This document shows positions 26,796 to 35,679 of a stretch of DNA of 64,000 bases, in pieces. Each line of letters begins with the position of its first letter. Position 1 is the first letter of the stretch. This DNA comes from an uncultured Saprospiraceae bacterium (lineage in GTDB: Bacteria; Bacteroidota; Bacteroidia; Chitinophagales; Saprospiraceae). The position numbers and the translations under genes are program-made. A model generated the notes under the pieces. It was not told the DNA's origin. It worked only from the letters and a program-made list of their open reading frames with translations, and made no database searches. The stretch covers positions 1 to 64,000 of the forward strand of contig CALGAW010000033.1 in NCBI GenBank assembly GCA_937959115.1, given 5' to 3'.

Positions 26796-27794
26796 ATGGA
26801 AACATCAGTAGACATACAGGCATTAAATGAAAAAATTTACATCGAAAGTGCCTTTGTAGAAACCCTAAATGAGGAAACAGCAAAAGTGATTGTTGGACAA
26901 AACCACATGATCGAACGACTTATGCTTGGTCTATTGGCTGGTGGGCATGTTTTGCTTGAAGGGCTACCTGGATTAGCAAAAACACTCGCGATCAAAACAC
27001 TTTCTACAGCTGTCGATGCCAAATTCAGTAGAATTCAGTTTACACCAGACTTGTTACCCGCCGATATTATCGGTACTATGATATACAACCCCAACAAAAA
27101 CGAGTTCACCGTACGGAAAGGGCCAATTTTTGCCAACTTTATCCTAGCGGATGAGATCAATAGAGCACCCGCAAAAGTACAGAGTGCTCTACTCGAAGCC
27201 ATGCAGGAACGACAGGTGACTATTGGGAAAACAACCTTTAAGCTAGATGAGCCATTCCTAGTGTTGGCCACGCAAAACCCAATTGAGCAAGAAGGAACTT
27301 ACCCATTACCAGAAGCTCAGATTGATCGTTTCATGCTTAAAGTCAACATCTCCTACCCGAATAAAGAGGAGGAACGGATCATCATGCGTCAAAATATTCT
27401 AGGTGGGGCGTTTGAAAAAATAAATGCTGTAGTAAAACCAGAAGACATTCTCAAAGCAAGAAAGACTGTCCGAGAAGTCTACATGGATGAGAAAATTGAG
27501 AAATACATTATAGATATCGTGTTTGCAACCCGTAGTCCAGAAGAATACGGAATGCCAGACCTAAAGCATATGATTAGTTATGGAGGTTCTCCGAGAGCTA
27601 GTATTAATCTGGCACTTGCTTCAAAGGCTTATGCCTTCCTCAAACGTAGAGGATACGTGATTCCTGCTGATGTTCGCGAAGTCTGTAAAGATATTTTGCG
27701 ACATAGAATTGGTCTGACTTACGAAGCAGAAGCAGAGAACATTTCACAGGAAGATATTGTGGAGAAAATCCTTAACGAAGTCCCTGTTCCCTAG
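26796..27794 (+). CDS. MoxR-family AAA+ ATPase
   Basis: This 332-residue AAA+ ATPase has Walker A GLPGLAKT (~56-63), Walker B with ILADEINRAPAKVQSALLEAM near 112-132, and the sensor segment VLATQNPIEQEGTYPLPEAQIDRF. MoxR proteins act as chaperones in the maturation of partners with von Willebrand A domains. Here the partners are encoded downstream (DUF58, BatA, BatB). It opens the aerotolerance operon, 15 bp before the DUF58 gene. The start ATG at 26796 is the first in frame. Two inverted repeats lie 140-190 bp upstream and may regulate the operon. Confidence 0.92.
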   Translation: METSVDIQALNEKIYIESAFVETLNEETAKVIVGQNHMIERLMLGLLAGGHVLLEGLPGLAKTLAIKTLSTAVDAKFSRIQFTPDLLPADIIGTMIYNPNKNEFTVRKGPIFANFILADEINRAPAKVQSALLEAMQERQVTIGKTTFKLDEPFLVLATQNPIEQEGTYPLPEAQIDRFMLKVNISYPNKEEERIIMRQNILGGAFEKINAVVKPEDILKARKTVREVYMDEKIEKYIIDIVFATRSPEEYGMPDLKHMISYGGSPRASINLALASKAYAFLKRRGYVIPADVREVCKDILRHRIGLTYEAEAENISQEDIVEKILNEVPVP

Positions 27795-27809
27795 CCAATA
27801 CGCTAAATT

Positions 27810-28682
27810 ATGGATGCAAAAGAACTCCTTAAGAAAGTTAGGAAGATAGAGATCAAAACCAAAGGGCTGAGCAAGCATATTTTCTCAGGCGAATACCACA
27901 GTGCCTTCAAAGGAAGAGGAATGTCCTTTAGCGAAGTACGTAATTATCATTATGGGGATGATGTAAGGAATATTGATTGGAACGTCACTGCACGCTACAA
28001 TGAACCGTTTATCAAAATTTTTGAGGAGGAACGTGAGTTGACCGTGATGCTACTTGTAGATGTGAGTAAATCAAGCATTTTTGGAACAGTCAATCAAATG
28101 AAGAATGCACTCATTACGGAGATCTGTGCCGTCCTTGCTTTTTCTGCAATCAATAACAATGACAAGGTTGGTGTAATTTTCTTCTCTAGTAAAATTGAAC
28201 TCTTTATTCCACCTAAAAAGGGAAAGAAACATATTCTTAGAATCATCCGCGAGTTACTTGACTTAGAACCTGAAGAACAAGGTACTAACTTAGGAGAAGC
28301 CTTGAGATATTTCAACAATGTTTCGAAAAAAAGAAGTATTGCCTTTGTCTTATCTGATTTTATTGTTCCTGAAAAAGACTATGAAGACCCTTTGCGAATC
28401 GCAGCAAAGCGACACGATATCACAGGTATTCACATTTACGATCAAGCTGAAAAAGAGTTGCCAAAAGTAGGATTGATTCGAGCAAAAGATCCTGAAACAG
28501 GTAATTCCATTTGGATTGATACCTCAAGTAAAAGAGAAAGACAGCGATATAGTCAGTTTTTTCAAGACAACTTTGATTTTTTTAAGACCACCTTCAATAA
28601 AAGTGGCATTGATACGGTTAGTTTAGAGACCAATCAATCTTATGTGACCGAATTAATTAAATTTTTCAAAAAACGACATTAG
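27810..28682 (+). CDS. DUF58 domain-containing protein
   Basis: This 290-residue protein shows the DUF58 signature FKGRGMSFSEVRNYHYGDDVRNIDW near residues 33-57, followed by a von Willebrand A-like fold with LLVDVSKSSIFG (~92-103), a MIDAS-type motif. No transmembrane segment is visible. DUF58 genes nearly always follow moxR and precede bat genes, as here, and are believed to form a complex with the MoxR ATPase. The gene lies 15 bp after moxR and 6 bp before the next frame, consistent with a single operon. Its molecular function is not known. Confidence 0.9.
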   Translation: MDAKELLKKVRKIEIKTKGLSKHIFSGEYHSAFKGRGMSFSEVRNYHYGDDVRNIDWNVTARYNEPFIKIFEEERELTVMLLVDVSKSSIFGTVNQMKNALITEICAVLAFSAINNNDKVGVIFFSSKIELFIPPKKGKKHILRIIRELLDLEPEEQGTNLGEALRYFNNVSKKRSIAFVLSDFIVPEKDYEDPLRIAAKRHDITGIHIYDQAEKELPKVGLIRAKDPETGNSIWIDTSSKRERQRYSQFFQDNFDFFKTTFNKSGIDTVSLETNQSYVTELIKFFKKRH

Positions 28683-28688
28683 TAAGAA

Positions 28689-29675
28689 GTGAACAGGTTT
28701 ATTCTCATAGGGTTTATTTTGCTTATCGCGAATGTCACGCAGGCTCAACGCACTCAAGCGTCTGTCCGCTCCGACACGATGAGGATGCTGATTGGCGACC
28801 AAACCAAAATCCGGCTTCAGGCCAATCACAACCCCAATAAGTCTATCGTCTATCCTGAATTAACACCGCAAAACCTTGGCGGCCTCATGGTACTAGACAT
28901 CGCTTCTATTGATACCATCAGAAAAAAGCCTACAGTCATCACAGAACAGGCAGTCACTGTCGCGGCGTACGATTCTGGATTTTATCAAATACCAGCATTG
29001 CCCTTTAAGGTCTATTTTAATGGAAAAGAACAGGAAACAGTGCGTTCAAAACCCTTGGAAATTGTAGTTTCTACAATGATGGTAGACACAAACTATGTCG
29101 CTGAGATAAAACCGATTCAAGGAGCTCCATACACCGTTTCTGAGTTTATCCCGTATTTGATTGGCTTGCTCTTTCTCCTGCTACTGGGCTTCATCCTTTA
29201 CCGAATAAGAAACAGCCGCCTTCAAGAAACCGTAGAGCAGCCCATCGTTATCATCCCAGCACACGAAATAGCCAACACCAGACTGTTTAAACTAAAGGAA
29301 GAAAAGCTATGGCAGCAAGGAAAGGTCAAAGAGTATCATAGTCAAGTAACTCATATCGTAAGAGAGTACCTAGAAAATAGATTTGGTGTCAATGCCCTTG
29401 AATTTACCACGGAAGAAACAATCGTTGCCTTAAAAGGAAAGGATTTTGACGAAAAACATAAAACCAAGCTAAGGGAAATCCTGCAACGAGCCGACTTAGT
29501 GAAGTTTGCCAAGGACAAACCTGGTGCTGAAGTACACGAAGAGGCGATGACGGTTGCAAAGGATTTCGTTAAACAAACTAAGAAAACAATTGACTTATCC
29601 GCAGAAAACCAGTTAACACCAAACAAAGAAGAACCAACCAGTAATTCTAAAAATCAAGTAACTGAAGAGAAATGA
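28689..29675 (+). CDS. Membrane protein of the bat operon (unnamed component)
   Basis: This 328-residue protein starts with GTG at 28689. The next internal Met (residue 31) would delete the signal peptide RFILIGFILLIANVTQAQ, so GTG is preferred. A periplasmic domain of about 125 residues follows, with beta-strand character similar to BatD domains (QTKIRLQANHNPNKSIVYPEL). A transmembrane helix lies near 155-175 (YLIGLLFLLLLGFILYRIRN), then a cytoplasmic helical part ending in a hydrophilic tail. This layout matches the extra membrane component found between DUF58 and batA in Bacteroidota, related to DUF4381. It overlaps batA by 4 bp, implying translational coupling. Its role is unknown. Confidence 0.72.
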   Translation: MNRFILIGFILLIANVTQAQRTQASVRSDTMRMLIGDQTKIRLQANHNPNKSIVYPELTPQNLGGLMVLDIASIDTIRKKPTVITEQAVTVAAYDSGFYQIPALPFKVYFNGKEQETVRSKPLEIVVSTMMVDTNYVAEIKPIQGAPYTVSEFIPYLIGLLFLLLLGFILYRIRNSRLQETVEQPIVIIPAHEIANTRLFKLKEEKLWQQGKVKEYHSQVTHIVREYLENRFGVNALEFTTEETIVALKGKDFDEKHKTKLREILQRADLVKFAKDKPGAEVHEEAMTVAKDFVKQTKKTIDLSAENQLTPNKEEPTSNSKNQVTEEK

Positions 29676-30688
29676 CATTGCCAACATTACATAACATCAC
29701 CTTTGCGAATCCTGGCTTCTTGTTGTTGCTGGCACTGATTCCGTTGTTGGCATTCTGGTATTATTACAGCCGCAAAAAGCGGTATGCCTCATTTCAGTTT
29801 TCAAATTTACAAGCATTTGGGGGCAAAAGCTCCGTGCGTGGCTTGCTAAGGAGTATCCTGCTTCCAGCCCTGCGTTTGCTTGCGTTGACGCTATTTATTG
29901 TAGCCATGGCGAGACCGCAGGCAACACTAAAAGAAGAAGAAATTAAGGCCGAAGGCATCGACATTATGCTGGTGACTGACATCAGTAGTAGTATGCTAGC
30001 TAAAGACTTTAATCCGAACCGACTAGAAGCGAGTAAGAAAGTGGCGATGGATTTTATCTCTAAGCGAGAACACGATAGAGTTGGATTGACCGTTTTTGCA
30101 GGTGAAGCCTTTACACAGTGCCCACTCACCACAGACCACACGGTAATCAACAAGTTTTTGACTGATTTGAAATGCGGCATCCTAGAAGACGGAACAGCCA
30201 TCGGCCTAGGCCTTGCAAGTGCTGTGAATCGCCTCAAAGAAAGTGAAGCAGACAGTAAAATCGTTATCCTGCTTACCGATGGAGAAAATAATGCTGGAGA
30301 ATATGTAAAACCGCTTACCGCTGCTGAAATTGCAAAGGAACTAGGCGTAAAGGTTTATACCATTGGTGTAGGAACGATTGGGCGAGCACTGGCGCCTGTA
30401 GGCAGAAGGGGCAATGGAGAATATGTGTTTGGGCAGGCACAGGTGCGAATTGATGAGAAACTGCTCAAAGAAATTGCAAAAATGACGAATGCTTTATACT
30501 TCAGAGCCACCAATCAAGCAAGTTTAGAAGCGATTTACAATGAAATTGACCGATTGGAGAAAACAGAAATTGAAGTCTCCATTATTAAACGATATAGTGA
30601 AGAATTTTATCCCTGGGTAATGCTCGGGTTAATACTTTTAGGGTTAGAAACGTTATTACGATATACTTTATTCAGAACGATATTTTAA
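29672..30688 (+). CDS. batA: BatA, von Willebrand A membrane protein
   Basis: This 338-residue protein has an N-terminal BatA domain with two helices (FLLLLALIPLLAFWYYYSR, ~18-36, and LRLLALTLFIVAMARPQ, ~65-81). A VWA domain follows with the MIDAS motif TDISSSMLAKDF (~101-112) and LLTDGENNAGEY. The C-terminal helix is YPWVMLGLILLGLETLL (~310-326). Bat proteins were linked to oxygen tolerance in Bacteroides. They are thought to form an inner-membrane complex exposed to the periplasm and dependent on MoxR. The start overlaps the preceding gene by 4 bp, and batB begins on the next base after the batA stop. Confidence 0.88.
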   Translation: MTLPTLHNITFANPGFLLLLALIPLLAFWYYYSRKKRYASFQFSNLQAFGGKSSVRGLLRSILLPALRLLALTLFIVAMARPQATLKEEEIKAEGIDIMLVTDISSSMLAKDFNPNRLEASKKVAMDFISKREHDRVGLTVFAGEAFTQCPLTTDHTVINKFLTDLKCGILEDGTAIGLGLASAVNRLKESEADSKIVILLTDGENNAGEYVKPLTAAEIAKELGVKVYTIGVGTIGRALAPVGRRGNGEYVFGQAQVRIDEKLLKEIAKMTNALYFRATNQASLEAIYNEIDRLEKTEIEVSIIKRYSEEFYPWVMLGLILLGLETLLRYTLFRTIF

Positions 30689-31717
30689 ATGTTTAGATTC
30701 GAACATCCTGAACACTTGTATTTGTTGGCAATATTGCCTTTACTGCTGCTACTGTTTGCAGGGATCTACCTATGGCGTAAACGTGATTTGCAACGCTTAG
30801 GAGACAAGGTGATCATTGATCAACTCATGCCTGATTTGTCTCGATATAAATATATACTCAAGTATTTCATTGTTTTACTTGCCTTTGCTTCGTTATGTAT
30901 CGGTTATGCTAACCCGCAATGGGGCTCGAAACGGGAGAAGGTAAAGCGAAAAAGTGCAGATATCTTTATTGCTTTGGATGTTTCAGCTTCGATGTTGTGT
31001 CGTGATACACGACCGAGTCGGATGGAGCGCTCCAAGCAATTTATGCAAAAACTGATCAATGAATTGCGTGGAGAACGCATTGGCACCATCGTGTTTGCTG
31101 GCAACGCTTATCTTCAGATGCCGCTGACAACTGATTATGCAGCGGCTCAACTCTTTGTGAAAAGCGCAAGCCCTCAAATGATCGGTACACAAGGAACTGC
31201 AATCGGTGATGCCATTCAATTGGCGATGGATTCCTACGAAAAGAAAAATAAATACCACAAAGCGTTAATCATCATTACAGATGGCGAAAACCATGAAGGA
31301 GAAGCCATGCGATTGGCCAAAAAGGCTAAAGAGGACGGGGTATTAATTTTTACGATTGGTGTAGGAACACCAAATGGTGGCCCGATTCCTGTGAATAACT
31401 TTGGTAGTCAACAGTATAAAAAGACAGCCACGGGTACAATAGTTACGACTCGATTGAATGAATCTATGTTGCAAGAAATGTCAGCTGCTGCCAATGGCAA
31501 GTACTACAATATTTCTTCCAATGAGAACGTAATAGAATCATTACAAAAAAGAATTGAACGGATTGAGAAACAAGAATTTGAACAACGATCTTTCAGTGAA
31601 TATCAAAGTAACTTCCAATATTTCCTTGGACTTGCTATTTTGCTATTAATTTTAGAATTTTTGTTGAATTATAAGAAATCAGATTTTTTCCGTTCTAGAG
31701 ATATTTTTAAGATTTAA
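30689..31717 (+). CDS. batB: BatB, von Willebrand A membrane protein
   Basis: This 342-residue paralogue of BatA begins one base after the batA stop. It has N-terminal helices (YLLAILPLLLLLFAGIYLW and YFIVLLAFASLCIGYANPQ) and a VWA domain with MIDAS motif ALDVSASMLCRDTRPSRMERS near 95-115. Further on are IITDGENHEGEA and a C-terminal helix (YFLGLAILLLILEFLL). It forms a pair with BatA in the membrane complex. Both keep the metal-site residues, so both could bind divalent cations. A 15-bp gap separates it from batC. Confidence 0.88.
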   Translation: MFRFEHPEHLYLLAILPLLLLLFAGIYLWRKRDLQRLGDKVIIDQLMPDLSRYKYILKYFIVLLAFASLCIGYANPQWGSKREKVKRKSADIFIALDVSASMLCRDTRPSRMERSKQFMQKLINELRGERIGTIVFAGNAYLQMPLTTDYAAAQLFVKSASPQMIGTQGTAIGDAIQLAMDSYEKKNKYHKALIIITDGENHEGEAMRLAKKAKEDGVLIFTIGVGTPNGGPIPVNNFGSQQYKKTATGTIVTTRLNESMLQEMSAAANGKYYNISSNENVIESLQKRIERIEKQEFEQRSFSEYQSNFQYFLGLAILLLILEFLLNYKKSDFFRSRDIFKI

Positions 31718-31732
31718 AATTCACCGAAAGGT

Positions 31733-32575
31733 ATGAAATATTTAACTTTGTTTATCTTCTTAAGTCTCTCCTTTTCCACCTTTGCCCAGTTGGATCTTGG
31801 CTTTATACGTGATGGTAATGCTTCATATGAAGAGAAAAATTACACCAATTCCGAAGAAAGCTATCGAAGAGCACTGGAAGTTAATACGGATAATTTTAAA
31901 GGTTTATTTAATCTTGGAAATTCCATCTACCAACAAGGGCGCTATGAGGAAGCAGTAAAGCACTTTGAAGCTGCCACCTCCTTTGCACCAGATGATCCGA
32001 AACGTGCACAGGCATTGCATAACCTCGGCAATGCACACCTTAAACTACAGGATTACGAAAACAGCGTAAAATCATACATAGAATCCCTAAAAATAAACCC
32101 AAGCGACCAAGACACCAAGTACAATCTTGCTTACGCCATGCAAAAACTGAAAGAACAGCAGCAGCAACAAGAACAACAAGAAAAAAGCGATTGTGACAAC
32201 GGAGAAGAGGGCGAGGACGGAGAAGAAAAAGAGCAGGAAGAAAAAGAAGAAAAGGAGCAAGAGGAAAAAGAGAGTGAAGAGAAAGACCAAGAGAATAAAG
32301 ATAAAAAAGGTCAAGACGGCGAAGAGAAGAAGGAAGAACAGCAAAAAGACCAGAAGAAAGGAGATGAGGAACAAGAAAATGAGGATGCCGAAGACAAAAA
32401 AATAGAGAACCCAGAACAAGGAGAACCGTCCGATTCCACCCTCATGATGAAAAAAGAAATGAGCATGGAAGAAGTACTGAAAATCCTAGAAATCATGGAT
32501 AACGAAGAACAAAAAGTACAACAAAAACTACGTGCTCCTAAAGGAGATAGGAAAAAGACAGATAAGGATTGGTAG
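31733..32575 (+). CDS. batC: BatC, TPR protein with hypercharged tail
   Basis: This 280-residue protein has a signal peptide (MKYLTLFIFLSLSFSTFAQ) and TPR repeats at ~25-135 (NASYEEKNYTNSEESYRRALEVN, NSIYQQGRYEEAVKHFEAA, YIESLKINPSDQDTKYNLAY). A low-complexity region at ~137-235 is almost only E, K, Q, D and G. The C-terminus has a conserved helix, MEEVLKILEIMDNEEQKVQQ, that is the BatC signature. The TPR part should bind partner proteins in the periplasm, and the tail is probably disordered. It sits 15 bp after batB. An antisense open frame across the tail is a by-product of the biased composition. Confidence 0.88.
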   Translation: MKYLTLFIFLSLSFSTFAQLDLGFIRDGNASYEEKNYTNSEESYRRALEVNTDNFKGLFNLGNSIYQQGRYEEAVKHFEAATSFAPDDPKRAQALHNLGNAHLKLQDYENSVKSYIESLKINPSDQDTKYNLAYAMQKLKEQQQQQEQQEKSDCDNGEEGEDGEEKEQEEKEEKEQEEKESEEKDQENKDKKGQDGEEKKEEQQKDQKKGDEEQENEDAEDKKIENPEQGEPSDSTLMMKKEMSMEEVLKILEIMDNEEQKVQQKLRAPKGDRKKTDKDW

Positions 32576-32619
32576 AAGTTAATTGTTAATTATTTTTGTA
32601 ATAAATAAATAGATCACTT

Positions 32620-33093
32620 ATGAAACAACTAGGTGCCATTTTTGTGAGTATGCTGCTTACAACGATCCTGTTAGCACAACAGGATGTTACATTTACAGTT
32701 ACAATCGGTGGGAATAAAGTCAGCCTCTACGAAACAGTAGATATCCGTTTTCAGATTGAAGGTGCTATGGCTGGCGATTTTACATTGCCAGAGATAGAAG
32801 GATTTGAAGTCATTAGCTCCAATCAATCCTCTCAATTCCAAATGATAAATGGGAAAACCACAATACAGAAATCCTACAACTATAAGCTTCGAGCAATAAA
32901 GGATGGCAAATTGGTGATTCCTGCAGCTAGTATAGTTGTAAACGGTAAGGAACTCGTCACTGAACAACAGGAAATTGAAGTGATAAAGGATGGCAAAATC
33001 AAACCGCCACCAATCAGAGACAACAACCCGTTATTTAAAGCAGATCCACCAGTTAAAAAGAAGAAAAAGAGAACAGGCATTATTACTATTTAA
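32620..33093 (+). CDS. Short stand-alone BatD N-terminal-domain protein
   Basis: This 157-residue protein has a signal peptide (MKQLGAIFVSMLLTTILLAQ), and the mature part resembles the first domain of the next gene, BatD. Shared pieces are TIGGNKVSLYETVDIRFQIEG against SDAKQATVGSEVVIQFTLYG, FEVISSNQSSQFQMINGKTT against CTVISNSNKSSFSIVNGKAT, and IQKSYNYKLRAIKDGKL against MTYQYLISPQKVGRL. It ends in a basic proline-rich tail (PPIRDNNPLFKADPPVKKKKKR) with no membrane helix. It is 3 bp from batD. It is probably a secreted partial duplicate of BatD rather than a broken gene, since it has its own signal peptide and stop. Confidence 0.75.
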   Translation: MKQLGAIFVSMLLTTILLAQQDVTFTVTIGGNKVSLYETVDIRFQIEGAMAGDFTLPEIEGFEVISSNQSSQFQMINGKTTIQKSYNYKLRAIKDGKLVIPAASIVVNGKELVTEQQEIEVIKDGKIKPPPIRDNNPLFKADPPVKKKKKRTGIITI

Positions 33094-33096
33094 ACC

Positions 33097-34851
33097 ATGC
33101 GAAATCACGTAAGAATTCTGATTTATTGTTTTATTTTTTTGATTGGGAACACCCTCAACGCCCAAGCTAGGTTTGAAGCAACAAGCGACGCCAAGCAAGC
33201 GACCGTCGGTTCTGAGGTTGTAATTCAGTTTACACTATATGGCGCAAAAGGAGCGGGGTTTCAACCACCTGCATTCAAGAATTGTACTGTTATTAGTAAT
33301 TCCAATAAAAGTAGTTTTTCTATTGTAAATGGAAAGGCAACACAAAGCATGACTTATCAATATCTGATTTCGCCTCAAAAAGTTGGGCGACTCAGAATCG
33401 CTTCAGCAAGAATCAAAGTTGGAAAGAATACCCTTAAAACCAAGCCGATTTATGTTACAGTGGTGAAGTCTTCCAATAAAAAACAGCAGTCTGTTGAACA
33501 GTTGCTAAACTCAGGGAAAGGCATGTTTATCAAAGCAGTGCTGGACACAGTAAACACCTACTTAGGTCAACAGATCATCGTAGATTACAAATTGTTTACT
33601 CAAGTAGGCGTATCAAGATATAATCCAACAAACAAGCTAGACTTCCCAGGCTTTTACGCACAAGAAATACAGCGATACAACAACAATATCATTGGTGAAG
33701 TGATTGAAAATACGTCCTATAAAACCAAAGTATTACAGCGGTTCGCTCTCTTCCCACAGCGAACGGGGATTCTTGAAATTCCAGTACTCAGAATGAATGC
33801 CACGATACAAATCCCGGGTTCTAGAAGAGGGAAAAATGTAGGAGCAAAGACTGATGTCGTGAAAATCAATGTAAAACCATTGCCCAATAAAGGGAAACCA
33901 GACAATTTCACTGGTGCTATTGGCAACTACAGGCTCGTTAGTCAGATCGGTAACACCACCGTCACAACAGACGATGCCATCACGATGCGACTAGAGATCA
34001 TTGGTGCTGGAGATATCAAGCAAGTACAAGCACCAAAGCTAGATTTGCCAAAAGAAAATTTTGAGATATACGAACCAACCATGAATGAATCCGTCAGCCA
34101 AGCAAGTGGCATGGTCGCCGGTAAAAAGATATTTGAATACACCATTTTACCTAGGAAAGCTGGAAATTACTCATTCGCGCCCTCCTTCAGTTTTTTCAGC
34201 CCAGACTCTGCACGCTACATTACACTTACAGGCGATCGATATTCGATTGATGTAGGCCAGGGAAGCAACAAACGAGTCGTTTACGGTGAGAGCGCCGTGG
34301 ATGATGACTTGGCCAACAAGGAAATGCGGTTTATACAATTAGAGACAAAACTTAAGAAGGTAAATCGAGGGTTCTTTGCATCCATTCCCTTTTGGGTTTT
34401 AACGGCCTTGCCCTTTTTGTTTTTAGGCGGCGTATTCTTCAAGAAAAAGCAGTTAGTTGCTACTTCAAACATAGACCAGAGTGTCTTGAAACGACAACGG
34501 GCAGAGCAAGAAGCGCTCAAGCAGCTCGCTGAAGCAAAATCCTTTCTAGATAAAAAGGATAGCAAGGGTTTCTACAATGAAGTATCTCAGGGATTGTGGT
34601 CGTACGTGTCAGACAAGTTAAATTTGAATGTCATCGACCTGTCGAAAGAAAACATCAAGGAAAAACTACTAGGCCTCGACGTAAACGCTGCTAATGTAGA
34701 TCGATTTGTTAACCTGATTAACACATCAGAAATGGCGCTTTTCGCAGGTATGGACAATGCTGAATCCATGGACTCGGTGTACAAGGATGCTGCATCACTT
34801 ATTACAGATATCGAACAAGAACTAGGAAAAGAGGAGGAAGAAGCATCATGA
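33097..34851 (+). CDS. batD: BatD family membrane protein
   Basis: This 584-residue protein starts with a signal peptide (NHVRILIYCFIFLIGNTLNAQ). Several beta-sandwich domains follow, of which the first (~25-135) is shared with the short gene before it. Further segments are VNTYLGQQIIVDYKLFTQVGV, PRKAGNYSFAPSFSFFSPDS and an inner-membrane helix near 430-450 (IPFWVLTALPFLFLGGVFF). A cytoplasmic helical tail follows (VLKRQRAEQEALKQLAEA). This is the BatD/oxygen-tolerance layout. It starts 3 bp after the short BatD-like gene and overlaps batE by 4 bp. It probably holds the large periplasmic part of the Bat complex. Confidence 0.88.
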   Translation: MRNHVRILIYCFIFLIGNTLNAQARFEATSDAKQATVGSEVVIQFTLYGAKGAGFQPPAFKNCTVISNSNKSSFSIVNGKATQSMTYQYLISPQKVGRLRIASARIKVGKNTLKTKPIYVTVVKSSNKKQQSVEQLLNSGKGMFIKAVLDTVNTYLGQQIIVDYKLFTQVGVSRYNPTNKLDFPGFYAQEIQRYNNNIIGEVIENTSYKTKVLQRFALFPQRTGILEIPVLRMNATIQIPGSRRGKNVGAKTDVVKINVKPLPNKGKPDNFTGAIGNYRLVSQIGNTTVTTDDAITMRLEIIGAGDIKQVQAPKLDLPKENFEIYEPTMNESVSQASGMVAGKKIFEYTILPRKAGNYSFAPSFSFFSPDSARYITLTGDRYSIDVGQGSNKRVVYGESAVDDDLANKEMRFIQLETKLKKVNRGFFASIPFWVLTALPFLFLGGVFFKKKQLVATSNIDQSVLKRQRAEQEALKQLAEAKSFLDKKDSKGFYNEVSQGLWSYVSDKLNLNVIDLSKENIKEKLLGLDVNAANVDRFVNLINTSEMALFAGMDNAESMDSVYKDAASLITDIEQELGKEEEEAS

Positions 34852-35606
34852 AAGTACTAATTAGCATAGTTCTATTATTCACAGCGTTTTCTCTTGTCGC
34901 TCAAGAGGAAGCAGCGCTTTTTCAACAAGGAAATGAAGCGTTTTCTAACAAGAAATACCAGGATGCGGTGACGAAATATGAGGCGGTGGTTGCTAAAGGT
35001 GTGCGCTCAGATGAACTGTACTATAACCTAGGAAATGCGTACTATAAAACCAATCAACTCGGCAAGGCTATTTATAATTTTGAATTGGCGCTACTCAATA
35101 ATCCAAGTAACAAGGATGCAGCATTTAATTTAGAGATTGCAAACGCCCAACTCAAGGACGAGATTGCAGTATTGCCTACCTTTTTCCTTACGGAGTGGTG
35201 GCGTGGGCTGCGTGGGGTGTTTTCCTCTACGGTGTGGTCGGTTTTGGCTTTGCTTGCTTTATGGTTGCTAGTGGGTGGTATTGCGGGGTGGCTGCTGTAT
35301 GCTGATCGTGGCAAGAAGAAGCGGATGTTTCTCTTGGCTGTGTTGGGTTTACTGTTGTCTGTTTTGCTCTTTACACTGGCAGGGCAACGGTGGGCCGATG
35401 AACTGGACACTGGTTATGCGATTATCCTTGAAAAGGTGCGGCCGTTGCACAGTGCGCCCGATGGGGAAAGCGCAGAGATTTTGACGCTGCACGAAGGCAC
35501 GAAGGTCCAATTGCTTGGAGACTTGTCGGGTTGGCACAAGGTTCGGTTGGTCAATGGAGAGCAGGGATGGTTGCCGCGGGAGGCTTTGGGACGCATTATG
35601 CGTTAA
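34848..35606 (+). CDS. batE: BatE, TPR and bacterial SH3 protein
   Basis: This 252-residue protein has a signal peptide (MKVLISIVLLFTAFSLVAQ) and TPR repeats at ~20-105 (GNEAFSNKKYQDAVTKYEAVV, LYYNLGNAYYKTNQLGKAIYNFELALL). Two membrane helices lie near 125-180, and a C-terminal SH3-type domain at ~195-252 (LHSAPDGESAEILTLHEGTKVQLLGDLSGWHKVRLVNGEQGWLPREAL, read in pieces). It is the last gene of the operon and overlaps batD by 4 bp. The SH3 domain may contact peptidoglycan. The second half (about 35180-35600) looks more GC-rich than the rest of the operon by eye. Confidence 0.88.
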   Translation: MKVLISIVLLFTAFSLVAQEEAALFQQGNEAFSNKKYQDAVTKYEAVVAKGVRSDELYYNLGNAYYKTNQLGKAIYNFELALLNNPSNKDAAFNLEIANAQLKDEIAVLPTFFLTEWWRGLRGVFSSTVWSVLALLALWLLVGGIAGWLLYADRGKKKRMFLLAVLGLLLSVLLFTLAGQRWADELDTGYAIILEKVRPLHSAPDGESAEILTLHEGTKVQLLGDLSGWHKVRLVNGEQGWLPREALGRIMR

Positions 35607-35679
35607 TACTAGGTTATGTGCTGAACGAAAATGACAGCGCCTCATGTACTCTGCTTTATTATAGACAGGACGAAAGTTG

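Noticed and set aside
32087-32419. Long minus-strand frame rich in F and L opposite batC
   Set aside because: It is the complement of the E/K-rich tract of batC. The composition explains it, and there is no start context or family resemblance.
35349-35645. 98-codon minus-strand frame opposite batE
   Set aside because: It comes from the GC-rich half of batE, which has a clear SH3 domain on the plus strand.
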